From the NCBI GenBank assembly GCA_020746105.1, contig CM036636.1:4092001-4156000 (forward strand): DNA of 64,000 nt, read 5' to 3'. Both the position numbers and the translations under genes were made by a program. The DNA is from Trogon surrucura (taxonomy: Eukaryota; Chordata; Aves; Trogoniformes; Trogonidae). Of this stretch, positions 11,061 to 23,125 are shown piece by piece. Positions within the stretch are counted from its first letter, which is position 1. Each line of letters opens with the position of its first letter. The notes under the pieces are model-generated. The model was given only the letters and a program-made list of their open reading frames with translations. It did no database searches and had not been told where the DNA came from.

Positions 11061-14000
11061 GATGCTGCATTCACTTGCCCAGCAAGTTTGTTTTGGCATC
11101 TGCTGGGTAGGGAGGCAGCAGTTTCCAGAGCACGGTGCTCCTCACCTCCGCGGGGACCGACGCGTCCTGAGAGCAGGGACAGAGGCTGCTGGAGCTGGGG
11201 AAGGGGTGCAATAAATCAGGGCACAGCTCGAGGGGCCCTGGCTTGAGGCCAAAGGAAAGCACAGAGGACAAACCAAATATTAGCCTGGATTTCAGCAGCT
11301 ACAAGTTCAATTGGAAAACAAAAGAAGGAAAAATTAAATGGGGAGGGAGTTCCTGCTCCTGAATTGAGTGGCACTGAAGCTGCGTTTCTCCCTCACTTTT
11401 TGTCTCTGCAGGTCCTCTACAAACAGTTCAGTGTACATGCATTTCTGGCACTAAGCACAGAGTCCTGTGATTCTTGATTGTAATTATAATAATGAGTTTC
11501 GGAAAGCCTGAGAGTGGTTCTGGGCATTATAATAAGGGTTTAGGACAGTATTGTTTAAAAAGTGAGCGTTTGTTGCATATCAAAGCAACTTTAGGAGGAG
11601 AGCTGGGGTGATGCTGAGAGGAGGCTCCCACCTGCACAATTTAAAAAGAAAACAGTCACTTGTTCTCCTCTTCCTTTTCAGAGGCTCCACAGCAGAACTG
11701 GATATGTGAGTTGCCCCAGGCTTTCTTACTGCCCAAGAGAAAGCACGAAAACCACAATAGTTTCTGGAAGTGAGATGGGGGCTGAAGGCTGGAGCGTTCA
11801 GAAGACAAGGGAGCTTGGAAGAGGTTCATCCTTTGTGAGCCCCACAGTCACTGTCACTCCTGCCTCCCTCCATGCATTTAGAGATTCTACTTGTGCTTTG
11901 AAGACAAAAGCTGATTTCTTTTATTGCTGAGACCTTCAGCAACAGAACCAGGATTATTTGAGGATTTTTGGTGTGTGGCACAAGGAGGCTTGGGAGGACA
12001 GGCTGGCTGGTGAAATGTGACCTTGGTGGGACTTAGGGGTCCACACCCACGGCCGTGGGCTCTGCTGGGGGAGCGGCTCCCAGCCCCTTCCTCTTCACAG
12101 CTTGAGGGGTCGGGAACCTGCCTTGGCAGTGCTCATTTTCCATACTTCATGGTTTATGACTCTAGGAAGGAAAAGGCCATGTGAACAATTATATTTTCAC
12201 TGTTTACCCAGCAGAGAAAAAGCAGAACTGTTTTTGGAAGACTCTGAGCAACTTCCCCCGATACTATAAATGGGGAAGCACACACACCTATTTGCCCTCA
12301 TTACAGGAAGCAAATTTCCAAAGGAAAGCTCTGATCATTCACATGTCTCCAAACGTGCTGGTAGACATTGTCGTTTGAAAGTGTTCGCTGTGCAGCAGGT
12401 AGCTTTGATATTATTTACTCGTTTGGGTGAATAAATGAGCAGCCAACCAAGCATCCATGCAGGTCTGCATTCATCTCTGGCGTAAAAGCTAAACGTGTTC
12501 CAGTTATTAAGATGTTTATTTCACCCAGGTCATCAAAACAGATGGAGAAAAAGCTCCAAAGGGCTGTTGTGTCCAAGCTATTTGATTTCATTTGTAACAG
12601 GGATGTGTCCTGCTTTCACTATGTGCTTAGTTTGACCCATGCAAAATTCCTGTACAAAGCTCCCGTTTTGCTTGCACTGCAGAGGGTGACATCTCAGAGA
12701 TGTGGTTTGCAGTGAGAGCTCTACACAGAGCAAGCCCTCATTAGCACTGATTGCATTTGTGTTCTCCACACTATGTAACACAGAGGCATTATGTGAAAGA
12801 AAGCTGGAAACCAGAGCTCTTTGCATGGATGCCCGCCTGGATGCGGCTGGCTGCAGGAGCAGTGCGGTGTGAATGCTCCCTTGGTGTCCCCAAGCATTAG
12901 CACAGACTTCCAGTGTCAGGTAAAAAAATCAACAAAACAAGAAAATGCAGCTGGTTTCTCTGGAGCCACTGATTCCTGACAGGAACAGGTTGAAACTCTT
13001 CTGGAAGAATGTTCGCCCTTTGGGAAATGCTATTTTGTAGGTGGCGTACGTAGCACAGTGAATCTGTAGAACAAAAATTGTTGTTGCGGGTTTCTGATTT
13101 AGTGTTGCATGGGTTTGTGATCTTGGAACAGGCACTTTGCATGGAAACAATGATATTTGCAATGTTTTGGAAGGGCTGGAAAAAAGAATTTCAAATAAAA
13201 GTTAAATTGCTCCGCAATACAATTTTTAAAAATGTCAGTTTAGGCTTACGCTGTTGTTTCTCAGAGTACCTTTTCATTTTGAATTTTTTTCCTATCTATA
13301 TAATCTGACTAGCCTCCCAAAATAAAACCGAAACATAAAAGCGTTTTCACCTACCCAAATTAAAACCACAGATTTCGTTTTGTGGTGAAAACTCATGATT
13401 TTTCATTTTTGCATCACACTGGGCAGAAAAACTTTTGACAAAATGGAAATGCCACTCCCATGACAGCTCTTACCGCGACTCTGAGGGTTCAACCTTCCCC
13501 TGGCTGTATCACCCATGTAGTCTGGACAGCAAAAATTACTGAAGAATCCCCAGAATGAATTTCACTAAGCGCCTTTTGCTAAACAACTTGAGCAGGTGCA
13601 GTCAATCAATACGATCTGCCTGAGACTGAGAGCAATTGAACGTGGTAGGAAAGAAGCAATTCCTTAACAAGTTGTTCTTTGCCGTCGCAGCTCCGGCTGA
13701 GAATTGGGATGAGTGACAGCGAAGCATGATTTGCAGAAGAGCCCATCTGCCAGTGGCACTAACCTTCCTCAGCTCCAAGGTCACGCAGAGGGCGAAGTCA
13801 GTAATCCGCCCTCCTCGCTGAGCTGCTGGGAGCACAGAGACAGAAACATTGCATAATTGAGGACAGCTCTGTTAAAAGCCTCGGAAAATCAAGACAAATG
13901 AATAGGATCAATTCAGGATCTCAGGAAAAGGGGCCACAGTTTAGCAGCCGGGTGAATCTCAGCTGCTGGAAGGTGAGCTGGTCCCAGGGTTGCCAGCCTG

Positions 14001-15117
14001 AAGTACCGAGAAGGCAGAAGTTCTGTGATGAATCTGTAGACCTGCCTTTTTTGCATAAAGGTGGTAAGAAAACGTTCCCTTAACATCCCCTTGCATTGGC
14101 ACATCTACAAATCAAATGTGTAGCAGGGAGAGAGTATACGGGCCCCACACTTCCAAAATCCTCCCACGAGGGCTGCTCGAGCAGCAATGGGGCAGATCCT
14201 CAGGTGAGGCAGAGGACCAGCCCCTGCTCCAGGACTCCCCCCCTCTGCTCTTCCAGACACAGGATTTCAAACACTCACGCAGCCCAGTGATAAGAGAACC
14301 TCTGCAGCCTCCCCTGCCTGCAGCTCCTTCCTCCCTTATCACTACATCTTGAGTACTATGCAAATAACAATGGGGTATTGTTAGGCAAAAGGGATTTAAT
14401 TGCAGCCTACACTCCCGGAGAGGGTAAAATAGGCTTTTCTCCAGATCTAATCTCCAGTCTTTACCTTTTCTTCTCCCCCTCTCTCATCTTTCCCTCAAAG
14501 TTTCTCTTTCCTCTCTTCCAGCTCCCAGTCAGCAGTAAGGGACCAATCCAAAATGTGTGAAAGGAGGGGTGTCCTTTTCATAAACATTTTTTAAACAGTC
14601 TTTAAATCCTTTGGAGTGTTGTGTCCCGCAAGAAGGATTAGCAATAATTCCCCTGCCATCACTTGCTTCCGAAGCTCTGACAATTCATTCTCCTGAGATC
14701 CCTTGAACTCGCTGCTGAATACATTAGCCAGAGGACACAGAGGGCTTGAGGAGACTCTTAGCCTGTGTCCCCCCCTCCCTGCAGCCTGACTGCCCAGTTT
14801 AATGCATCCATCAGAGCCCCCTGGGCCAATACTTCTCTTTAGTAACCCAAACCAAACCCGATGTGGCAGCGCTGGGATGCTCTGTGGTGGTTCAGCTCCC
14901 GCGCTGTGGGATTTGCAAAAAGGGATGCCTGAACGTCGCTCTCCTTTCCTCTCTCATGGGCTCTGCCTCAGCGACGGTTCTGGTGCGAACCCTCCCCTGC
15001 TCCCGGGGTGCAATCTTTGCTGAGCAGTGCAGTCTAACAGGGAAGGGCACGCCACTGCCCCTGCCTGGCTTTGGGTGCTGCTGAACCCCCTTGGATGAGA
15101 AAGGCTGCCTGTTGTCT
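11061..15117. other. Intergenic, nothing recognised
   Basis: Only short frames without domains occur on either strand. A few acceptor-like pyrimidine tracts ending in CAG (near 11411 and 11682) have no matching coding frame. Between about 13100 and 13440 the sequence is AT-rich and free of repeats, so it is a weak candidate for conserved noncoding DNA. Confidence 0.5.
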
Positions 15118-15163
15118 TTGCCCTGCCTCGTTCTCTCTGTTGGTAAAATGGGGATCACAGCCT
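15118..15163 (-). repeat. MIR-like SINE fragment
   Basis: The run ending GGTAAAATGGGGATCACAG, preceded by a CCTCGTT/CTCTCT stretch, resembles the well-known MIR segment that reads 'cctcagtttcctcatctgtaaaatggggat'-like text. By that convention it lies opposite to the GGGGAAACTGAGG-type fragments below. It is short, so chance similarity is possible. Confidence 0.3.
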
Positions 15164-17919
15164 GCACGCTGTGATTTACTGGAGCCAAGCACTGAGAGGA
15201 AGGTGGAGTCTAGATCAGAGCCCATGAAAACTGCACTTTCAGTTCCTCAACTCCATTTCCTTTGTCTTAGGATTTTGAAATCCTTTTCTGCAGCTCTCCC
15301 CCATGCCGTCAAGTGCGTGTCTAAAGTCAGATGCTTCCAACCCCATTCCCATCACTGCTCGTGGTCACTTAGGTTTTACTTTAAGAGAAGGAAATACACT
15401 GACAGCAGCACAGGAAAAGACAGTATTTAGCCCCCAGGACCCTCTTCGTCATCCTGCCTTAGCAGTAAACCCCTCCCTGCCCAGCTATTTCTTTCTGTCA
15501 TCCCTTCTCTGATGCTCTAAGTATTAAAATAAGCTGTTAACAAGAAAACTCACGGGCTTCCCCGTCTCTGCTTCTCCTGAGACCGTGCCCCACATCCTTC
15601 TGACCTGCACAGACTCAGCAAGTTTCAGTTCCCTGCTGCTTGCCTGCTCCAGCAGCCCCTATCTCGCCCGGTGCTGAGCTGGGCCAGCCCTGCTCTGTGC
15701 TCTGCCCCACTGAGGGCAGATGGGAGACAGGATTCAGAAACCGCCTGAGCTGTGCCATTCAGAGCCCAGATGGAAATAAAAGGATGCCTGCCTGCTAAAA
15801 AGTGCCATATCTGGAGAATAGCCCTCTGCTCTGACCGGCAAGATGCCCGTGGAGGTCCCCTGTGCCCTGGGGATGTGCCCTCCTGGCATCCCTGGGGCTG
15901 CGAAGCGGAGAAAAGGATGACAAGATGCTGGGACTGGAGCCTGAGCCAAATCTGGGGAATTGCTTGCCTTCCTTGATAGCTGCTCCTCTTGGAAGAGAGA
16001 GAATGTTTTTTATAAAGAGCCTTATGAAAGCAAAGTATATCATGATTTCAGCGTGAGCAGACAGCAAGCGAGATAGGAGCATCCCCTTAGATTTGCCTGC
16101 CGGAGGTCATTTACCTCAGGAAGCTGCTGAATAAAAGATACAAAAATACAGCAGAAAGTAGTATTATTTGCTCCTTTCAAAGCATGATGGGAGGCATAAA
16201 AACATTATAAGGGGTAGCTTTGAGTTTTGCCAGCCTGGATTTGTCAGGGCAGAGTTTTCACGGAGCGCTCTCCGGGTGACCCAGTTTCTGAGACACAAGC
16301 ACACACACGTTCACGCACACACGCTCCAAGCCGCAATCCACAACTTTAATAACTGTGTGACATACAAAGGAGATTTTGATGCAAAGTGGAGCTGACAGAG
16401 AAGTGGAAGGAAGTATCTGGAGTTTTTGCCTTATTTTTTTTTCCATCCAGTGCCACATCAGGATTACAGTCAAGGTGGTTTCAACCTTCAGCAAGGACTG
16501 ATGTTATTGTGGATTCTGCTTTTAATGACATTTAACAAGAAGCAGTAGCTCAGGGGGAGGGGAAACAAGGGTTTTCTTTTCAGGAAGAATTTACTAGGGC
16601 TGTCAGAATTAAATACATGAAGTGAATGCATATGGGGCTGCAAAGGGGGCTTAATAGCTTTGCTGATGGTAACAACAGAACAGCTCAGAGACAAGGTTTG
16701 TCAGCCCTGTCACGCATCTGATGAAACATCTGTGCATGTGGAAGCGTTCATTTGAGGGTATGTCACAGCAATGTGGTCACGCTGGGGTGACTTTGCCGTC
16801 ATATACCTTTTTTTTTGGCTGTGGGTGTGGTGTGGGTGACATGAAGGTATTAATTACTTCACCATGATTTTATCAGATTTTCTATAGGACCCTGGAGTGA
16901 GCATTAGCCTGGGTGGATTTGCCAGGACCGCAGGGCAGGTGCTGGCTGGAGAGATGCTTCAGGTTGGGTACCTGGCTAACCAGCTCAGGGTTGACCTAGA
17001 ATGGGTCCAGGCATCCCCAAAAGCTCACATCCTTCCCTGAGTCATGCCAGGCTGTTGAATTGAGTGCACCCAGGCTGATTCCACGCCCTTCAAGCAAAAC
17101 GTAGACTAGTTCCTTTAATATTGCAGCAAAAAGCTAAAAATGAAATGTTCTCCTATAATCTGAGTCTTGGGAACTATACATCAGAGAGGAAGGAACAACA
17201 GGCAAAACAACCAAGAGAGACGAATGCTGGGCCAAAGTACATCCCTTCTCAAGCTTTCCCAGTGGTTGTTCATGGAGGTGAGAATCCTTGGAGCGGTGTT
17301 TTGGCTTGAAACTCCATTTAGAAAACGTTTTTTAACTGCAGATAAGCTGGTGATGCCTTGGGCCCCTGCAGGACACTGTAAGTGGCTGGGCTTAAGCTTC
17401 TGAAAACAGCAATGGAGAAACAGGGAGGGCTGCAGTACGGCAGAGCTACCGCAGCCCTAATTGTTTGAGCTGGCAGAAGGCAGTGGGCATGGCTCAGTAG
17501 AGATGGTGCCAAACAAAGAGGAAGATAGAAGGAGAAGGTGCTTTTGTCTGTGCCCTGTGGTGGCGATGCAATTCCCACATGCATTTCAGTCACATGAACT
17601 TCAGCAGATGTTTGCTGGGCTAGGTTGGGAGACCCTGTCAGGAATCTCCCCACATCTTGAGGCTTCCAGACCGCTCCACTGAAGAGATCCAGATGTGAGG
17701 CTCTGGCGGGGACCTTCTCCTGCTGGGGACTGACAGCTCTTTTGTGAAGGGAACTAGCAGCAGGTGCACAGCCCATGCAGCCAGGAGGGTCTGTGAGGTG
17801 AGGTGCCCAGCTAGAGAAAACGAACACTCGCATGCCAAGCAGGTCATACACCTTGACCGGGGTGGTAGCCACTTGCTGCAAGAGAAATTTGGTGGGTTTG
17901 ACTAATTTGGGGGAAAAGT
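15164..17919. other. Intergenic, nothing recognised
   Basis: No gene or named repeat is seen. A short CA-rich stretch (about 16300-16322) and a T run near 16433 are simple sequence. The 235-codon open frame on the minus strand at 17318-18025 has no recognisable domain and overlaps the dispersed repeat at 17.9 kb, so I do not call it a gene. Confidence 0.5.
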
Positions 17920-18026
17920 AATTTGTCTTATGGTGTGGGGAATTTTTAACGAGCCAGCACAGGGCTGTGCTGGGAAGAGTCCTCAGTGGTGAGCGCAGAG
18001 CCACGTCAGTGGGTGTAGGACACATG
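17920..18026. repeat. Unclassified dispersed repeat, copy A
   Basis: This segment aligns, with a few gaps, to 23014-23125 over roughly 100 bp in the same orientation. By eye about three quarters of positions match. Shared blocks include GTCCTCAG, GAGCCAC, AGGGCTGTG/GGGGCTGTG and GGAATTTTTA/GAAATTTTTA. On the minus strand both copies begin TGTC and then TACAC, which could be an LTR edge, but that is a guess. The family is unknown to me. Confidence 0.5.
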
Positions 18027-21000
18027 GTGACGTGTGTGTGGTGGGGAGATGAAACCTTGAGCCCCTATTTCTCTGCCCAGCCCCTGTTTGGAGGGGGAAC
18101 CTTGTCTCCCCACCCCATCAGCTGGAGGAGACAGCACCTACCACACTGGGGACCCTCTCCCCTGTAGGATGGGCTGGCTGAGAGCTCCGTGGTCACCGTC
18201 GGAGCTGAGCTCAGAGATCTGCAAGAGGCCACCAACTGGGCTGCCCTTCCCTGGCTCAGTGTGGTGGAGTGGTGATGGCTGCGTGCTTCCCGCGCTGCTC
18301 TTTGCATCTGATATCCAAACACAGCGTGGGGAAATGACAGCAATATCTGTCCCCCTGACACCCAACGAACAGAACGATATTGCTGTGAAAATGAGGCTGC
18401 TGCAGCACAGCTAAACTCTGAACCTTTCCCTCAGCGAAGGAGCTATGATTAGAATCTCATCTCGCTCTGTAATGTGCAGCACCTGCAGAAGAAAATCCCA
18501 CCCAGCAGCACGTCTCTATTTTTAAAGGCCCTTTTCTAACGGGCTGGGAGACAGGGCTGGTGAGAATCCTGCTGGAGCTGTGGATTTCTTTCAAACCCCT
18601 TGCAGAAAGCTAGACTTGGGGAACGTGGCTCAGAAAAGAAGGAAGCAGCAGGATTATTTTGCCAAGTCTGAAGCTTGTGCCAGCGCTTCTCATTGGAAAG
18701 ATAAATTTCAGCATTTTCTGCGTCTGTTCGGTTTTTTTAGGCATGCTGTACCTAAGTAGCGAGATGCCTCCAGCTGTCAGAAACTCACTGTGCGAGTCTC
18801 GTGTGCTTTGAATACGTGTCCAGACACATGGCCAGGAGTCCACCTCACAGGAAATGTGGGCAGGAGCATGTCCCGGCGATGCTCTGGGCACCACAGAGCT
18901 GAGAAAAGCGAACAGCCAGGGAAGACCAGGGGGCTAAAAGAGTCACACCCTTGGGCATGGTGAGCCATGAATATTTGTCTGCCAAGGCCAAAAAGGTGCT
19001 GGATATTTTGTAGGTGAATAAATCTACCAACACGCCCCAGTAACGTCTGGCGACGGAGAGGGAGCAGAAGTGCGGGCGCTTGGAAGCGAAGCCCAACTTT
19101 CCACTTGATATGCTGCTCATGGACGGAGTTTTACGCTGTTCAAACATAATTCGCTCTCACTCTCTGAATGGAACCAGAGAAGTGTATTACATTTATCTTA
19201 ATAAAACAAGTCACTTTGCAAGCAGTGGAACATAGGAAGCCTGGTTTCCTACGGCCGTCTCCAATGTGGGTTCTCAGGTGTCTGATAGAGTGGCTGAGCT
19301 CGTGTCATGTCCTGGGAGTGGGATGGAAAGTGGAAGGGCAGTGGGAAAAAGTGCTAATTTGAGTGTATCCTCCCTTATAAAGCTTGTTAGAGCTTGATTC
19401 CTCTGAGATGTCTCTCCTTCCATCAAATATGACTACAGGCCAGCAAGTTTAGAAAGTTATTACGTGGTGCCTGTGGGCCAGGTAGCACAAGGAGGTAACT
19501 CTTATTTCCCTGGGAAACTGTTTAAAAAAATTAAACAGACCTAATATGAAAACCCAACAAATTATTTGTCTTTATATCGCACAGAGTTTGACCCACATGC
19601 CTCTGCTTTTCATGGCTGACATTTATGGCCAGGGCTCTGTGGCTGTGATGGAGACTAGCATTAACCTGAGAAAAAGGTCCCGCTTAGTACGTACTATTGA
19701 CCATCCAGGCTTCAGATTGAGCGTGCAGCATTAAATAGATGTACCCAGCCACAAAACCACTTCCCATTTGGTATAATACAGGCCAACAGAGATTTGAAAA
19801 ATGTTCCATTTCTGCATAGAAAGACTATTTTTAAAATTGAACAGTAAGTTAGTCCTCTATTGACTTTCAATTTCCATCCTCTTACATTTCCATAGCAACT
19901 CTGGCCATTTATGCATTTATCTTTGTATTTAACTTTCCTCTTTCATGTAATTTCAAGTGGACTCAAGTGCTGTAAAAGGGTTAAACTAGTCTTTCAAATA
20001 TCTCCCTGTTTTTAAGCAATTACTTGAAAATACATAGATATATTTTAGGCTAAATTGACAAGTTTGTGGTTTAATGAAAACTGTCGCTAGAATATTTGCC
20101 CTGAAAAACTCTTCAGGGCGATAACAAGAATGAGTCACAACCTCTCTCCTCTCACCTTGCCTTCTGCTATTACTGTGTTCAAAATTCTCATATAGAAGCT
20201 AAACTTACAGCTACAATAGCTGCGACAGTCAAATGGCTGGGTATTGGGTAAGCTGACACTATCAATTCTGGCATTTTTTTAGCCTTTTTTCTTTTCTTTC
20301 TTATTTTAAGTATTTACATGTGTATTTGGGAACAGTGAGAAAGAAAGTGCACTTCACAACTTTTTGTGCTTCTGGGCTTGAGGCAGAGATCAGAGCTCAC
20401 CGTGATCATCTACAGTTATAATCGGAGTTCCCACCAACAAGCTGGAGGGTGTTTGGTGGGAATGTGGTAACCTTCTCTGAGCCCTTGCTGCCCAAGAGAG
20501 CTTGGGTGGGTGCAGTAAGCCAAGGGGACAGTCCTGGGCACAGTGGTGACCCTTCACACGACACTGGGGAGCCCCAGCAAGTGAGTATTGTTGGCTGAGC
20601 TCCTTGGAGAGCAGAATTGTCTTGAAGTTTCGGGTGATATCTGCACAGGGCACTGGGAAGACAGTGTTCAGGTCAGCAATCCTCTTCTAAATTCCCACTT
20701 GCCATTTCATCCCCATAGTTCATAGGGCTCTTAGCTGGAAACCCTGGTGGGGCTTTCATCCTGACAACCTCTTGACTGTCAATTTACCTTGTCAATGCTG
20801 CTGATTCTTCAGTGTCCTTCCACCCTTGCCCCATCCAGTTGATTATTCTTACTGCTTACTGGGGAAGGGTTTCCCCTGTCCCCAGGAAAACAACATGTGA
20901 CTTAATTGCAGCACAGAAAAATTTGGGATATGTTTCCCTGGAGACCTAGTGACACGTCCCAGTGAAGCACAAGGGAGAATGTGCTGCTGTGAGTGGGCTT

Positions 21001-21360
21001 TTCACTGTGACTGTGCTCACCTTGGGCACTGATAACCCACAGCTGTTCTGCAGCAAAGACCTACCTAACTGACCAAGGTCCTTAAGTGCCAAAGGCATTT
21101 TTAAATTTTCATTTAATGGTCCTGGGAGTCTAAATCTCATTGACTTTCAAATCAGCTGCGCAGATCAATGCACAATGCCCTGACACGGCAAGATGGTTTC
21201 CTACCAAAGGTCCTCCTGCACATCAGCCAGCCCACTTTCACAGTGCTCCAGCAGCTTGGGATTCTGTTCTAATCTTCTCCTACTGGGAGATTTCTGATGA
21301 GTCCTAGAGCCAGACCTTCGAGTTGTTTTGTGCAAAGACGTAAGTAAGCAACTGATGGAA
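18027..21360. other. Intergenic, partly AT-rich
   Basis: No gene is recognised. From about 19740 to 20340 the sequence is AT-rich, without recognisable repeats, and contains a tight hairpin (listed at 20098-20119); it has the look of conserved noncoding DNA, which needs a cross-species alignment to test. Confidence 0.45.
20098..20119. repeat. Perfect 8-bp hairpin
   Basis: GCCCTGAA (20098-20105) and TTCAGGGC (20112-20119) pair exactly around the 6-nt loop AAACTC. The GC-rich stem stands out in AT-rich surroundings. It is not followed by a T run, so a polymerase III terminator role is not suggested. Confidence 0.5.
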
Positions 21361-21475
21361 CTAAGTGCCTAACTCCCATTGAAATCCATTGCCTAACCTA
21401 CTTAGATGTATCTGTAAATCCTATTAAAGCACTTCCCTGCACCTCTAAGCACCCAAACACCTTTGAAAATTCATC
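21361..21475. repeat. Ancient sauropsid interspersed repeat fragment
   Basis: The text GTGCCTAACTCCCATTGAAA followed later by CTAAGCACCC and CACCTTTGAAAAT resembles an old repeat that is abundant in turtles and crocodilians and survives in birds, whose copies carry 'cctaactcccattgaagtcaatgggagttaggcacc' type inverted arms. The right arm here is eroded. The assignment rests on remembered family text, not a search. Confidence 0.45.
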
Positions 21476-21660
21476 CTTTGATCACTTAGGGATGGAAGGC
21501 CAGAGTGTTTCCAGAGGATTTCCGCTCCTAATTCACTTGCTTCTCCCTAAAGAAATCTCTGGTTTTGTCACGTCCCATGTCACCTTTCCCTTTCATTCCA
21601 TCACTTGTATTGTTCCTCAGTGAAGGACTCTAAATAATTCCTCCCCCTTCCTTACTGTTG

Positions 21661-21830
21661 ACACCTTCCTGAGTATTTGCAGGCCGTTATTAAATCACCT
21701 CTTTACTCATCCTTTATCTGAGCTGTACATAATTAGTTCCTTTAATCTTTCCTCATAGGTCAATCCCTCCAAACCCTTAAACATCTTTATCTCCTTTTCC
21801 TGGAGCCCCTCCAATTTGCTGACATTTTTT
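21661..21830 (-). mobile_element. Ancient CR1 LINE fragment
   Basis: Read on the plus strand, this shows the antisense landmarks of old CR1 3' regions: GAGTATTTGCAGGCCGTTAT, then TTTAATCTTTCCTCATAGGT, then CTTAAACATCTTTATC, TGGAGCCCCTCCAATTTG. These correspond to the C-terminal ORF2 region of CR1 in reverse. The copy is far more diverged than the element in TLR4 intron 2 and has no open frame. It follows the other ancient repeat by under 200 bp. Confidence 0.7.
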
Positions 21831-23013
21831 TTCTTTTTCTTTCCCCCCGCCCTTTTCTATTTTGCATCAGGAAACAGCAAAACCCACGAGTTCTAAGTGC
21901 TTTTCAGGCTGACTGAAGGCAGTGTGGGGCTGTGGGTTTCCATGTGGGATTGCCCCCATTTGCTTCTGCCACGGCTTGGGGAGCAAAGCTGGTGTTGGAA
22001 GGGAGCAAACCATCTCCTGACAATCATGATTTGGCTCTGCTAGCAAAGGCTGGCTCTCCACACCCTGCCCTTTGTTGTCACAAAACCAGCCTGTCTGTCC
22101 AACTGAGTGCTTTGGGTGACAGAGGGAGGAGCAAGATTTCCAAGTGCCTCAAGTTCACTGTGCAAACGCAGAAGTTGAGCTGCACAACTGGTCTGGATGT
22201 GTCCAGCTCCTCCCACTGAGGATGCTTGGGGGTGGTGGACGCTCTGCAAGAGGGACAGGAAGTGGGTGTCCTGGCAGATTGGAGAGGACTGGAAATGCTG
22301 GAAGACGGGGATGGGAGAAGGCAAGAACCAGCACTGACAGCTAGAAGGAGAGAAAAACTCTTCTATTGCTTGCACCAGTGCCGTGCCCAGAAGAGAGTTG
22401 CTGTGTCACGCATTTTGCCAGAAGGAGCTCTCTTTTACCACATTTTGAGGCCCTACTAGGCGAGGTTATCAGCACTGCCATCCTGACAGCCCTTTGCAAT
22501 GCAGATGAGCTGTAAGAGTCTAGCACTTCTATCCACGTGGGCCACACCGCCAGGCTGTCAGCCCCCCCCACCTCTGTGACTTCCCACCTTCGGGAGCTCT
22601 GAAGTACCTGCTCTTGCCAGAGAAGGATGCTGTTGGGTTCCCATCCCTAAAACTGCAGCCCAAACACTGACACACTGTGCCAGCTCCTGCCCAGCTCCAT
22701 ATTCCCATACAGAATAGCATAACATTATTCCTGTGCTTTAAATATATATACATATTTTTTTTTACATTATGTTTTTCCTCAGTCCCTCCCTCCAAGAACT
22801 TGTGAATTGTTCTTAGCTGATAATGTATTCACCTTCACAATGTCCTTGGCTGGTAATAACAGGACAGAGGAACTGAAGGTCCATAGAAGGGATAGAAGGT
22901 GAAGACCCCAACCTGTTGGCAGGCCTGGCTCCTGTGCTGTCTGACCCATGCAGCTTGGAGCAGGTCTGGCCAGGACCCCAGAAAGAACAGGCTTAGGTGC
23001 AGTAATGACCACT
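21831..23013. other. Intergenic, nothing recognised
   Basis: A T/C-rich stretch (21826-21860) and a TA-rich run near 22741-22765 are the only simple-sequence features. No gene is recognised. Confidence 0.5.
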
Positions 23014-23125
23014 TACCGTGTCTTAGGGCATGGGAAATTTTTAGTGAGCAAGTGTGGGGCTGTGGTGGGGAAGGGACAGTCCTCAGCAAGGAGCATAGAG
23101 CCACCTCTGTGAGTGTATGACATAC
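23014..23125. repeat. Unclassified dispersed repeat, copy B
   Basis: This is the partner of 17920-18026 in the same orientation about 5 kb away. Similarity to copy A fades outside these bounds, although a GCTGCATGGG-like word on the minus strand recurs beyond both copies, so the full element may be longer. Confidence 0.5.

Noticed and set aside
11380..11720. Acceptor-like pyrimidine tracts ending in CAG after TLR4
   Set aside because: No following coding frame or matching donor with coding sense; such tracts are common by chance.
17318..18025. 235-codon open frame on the minus strand
   Set aside because: No domain or splice support, irregular composition, and it runs across the dispersed repeat at 17.9 kb.
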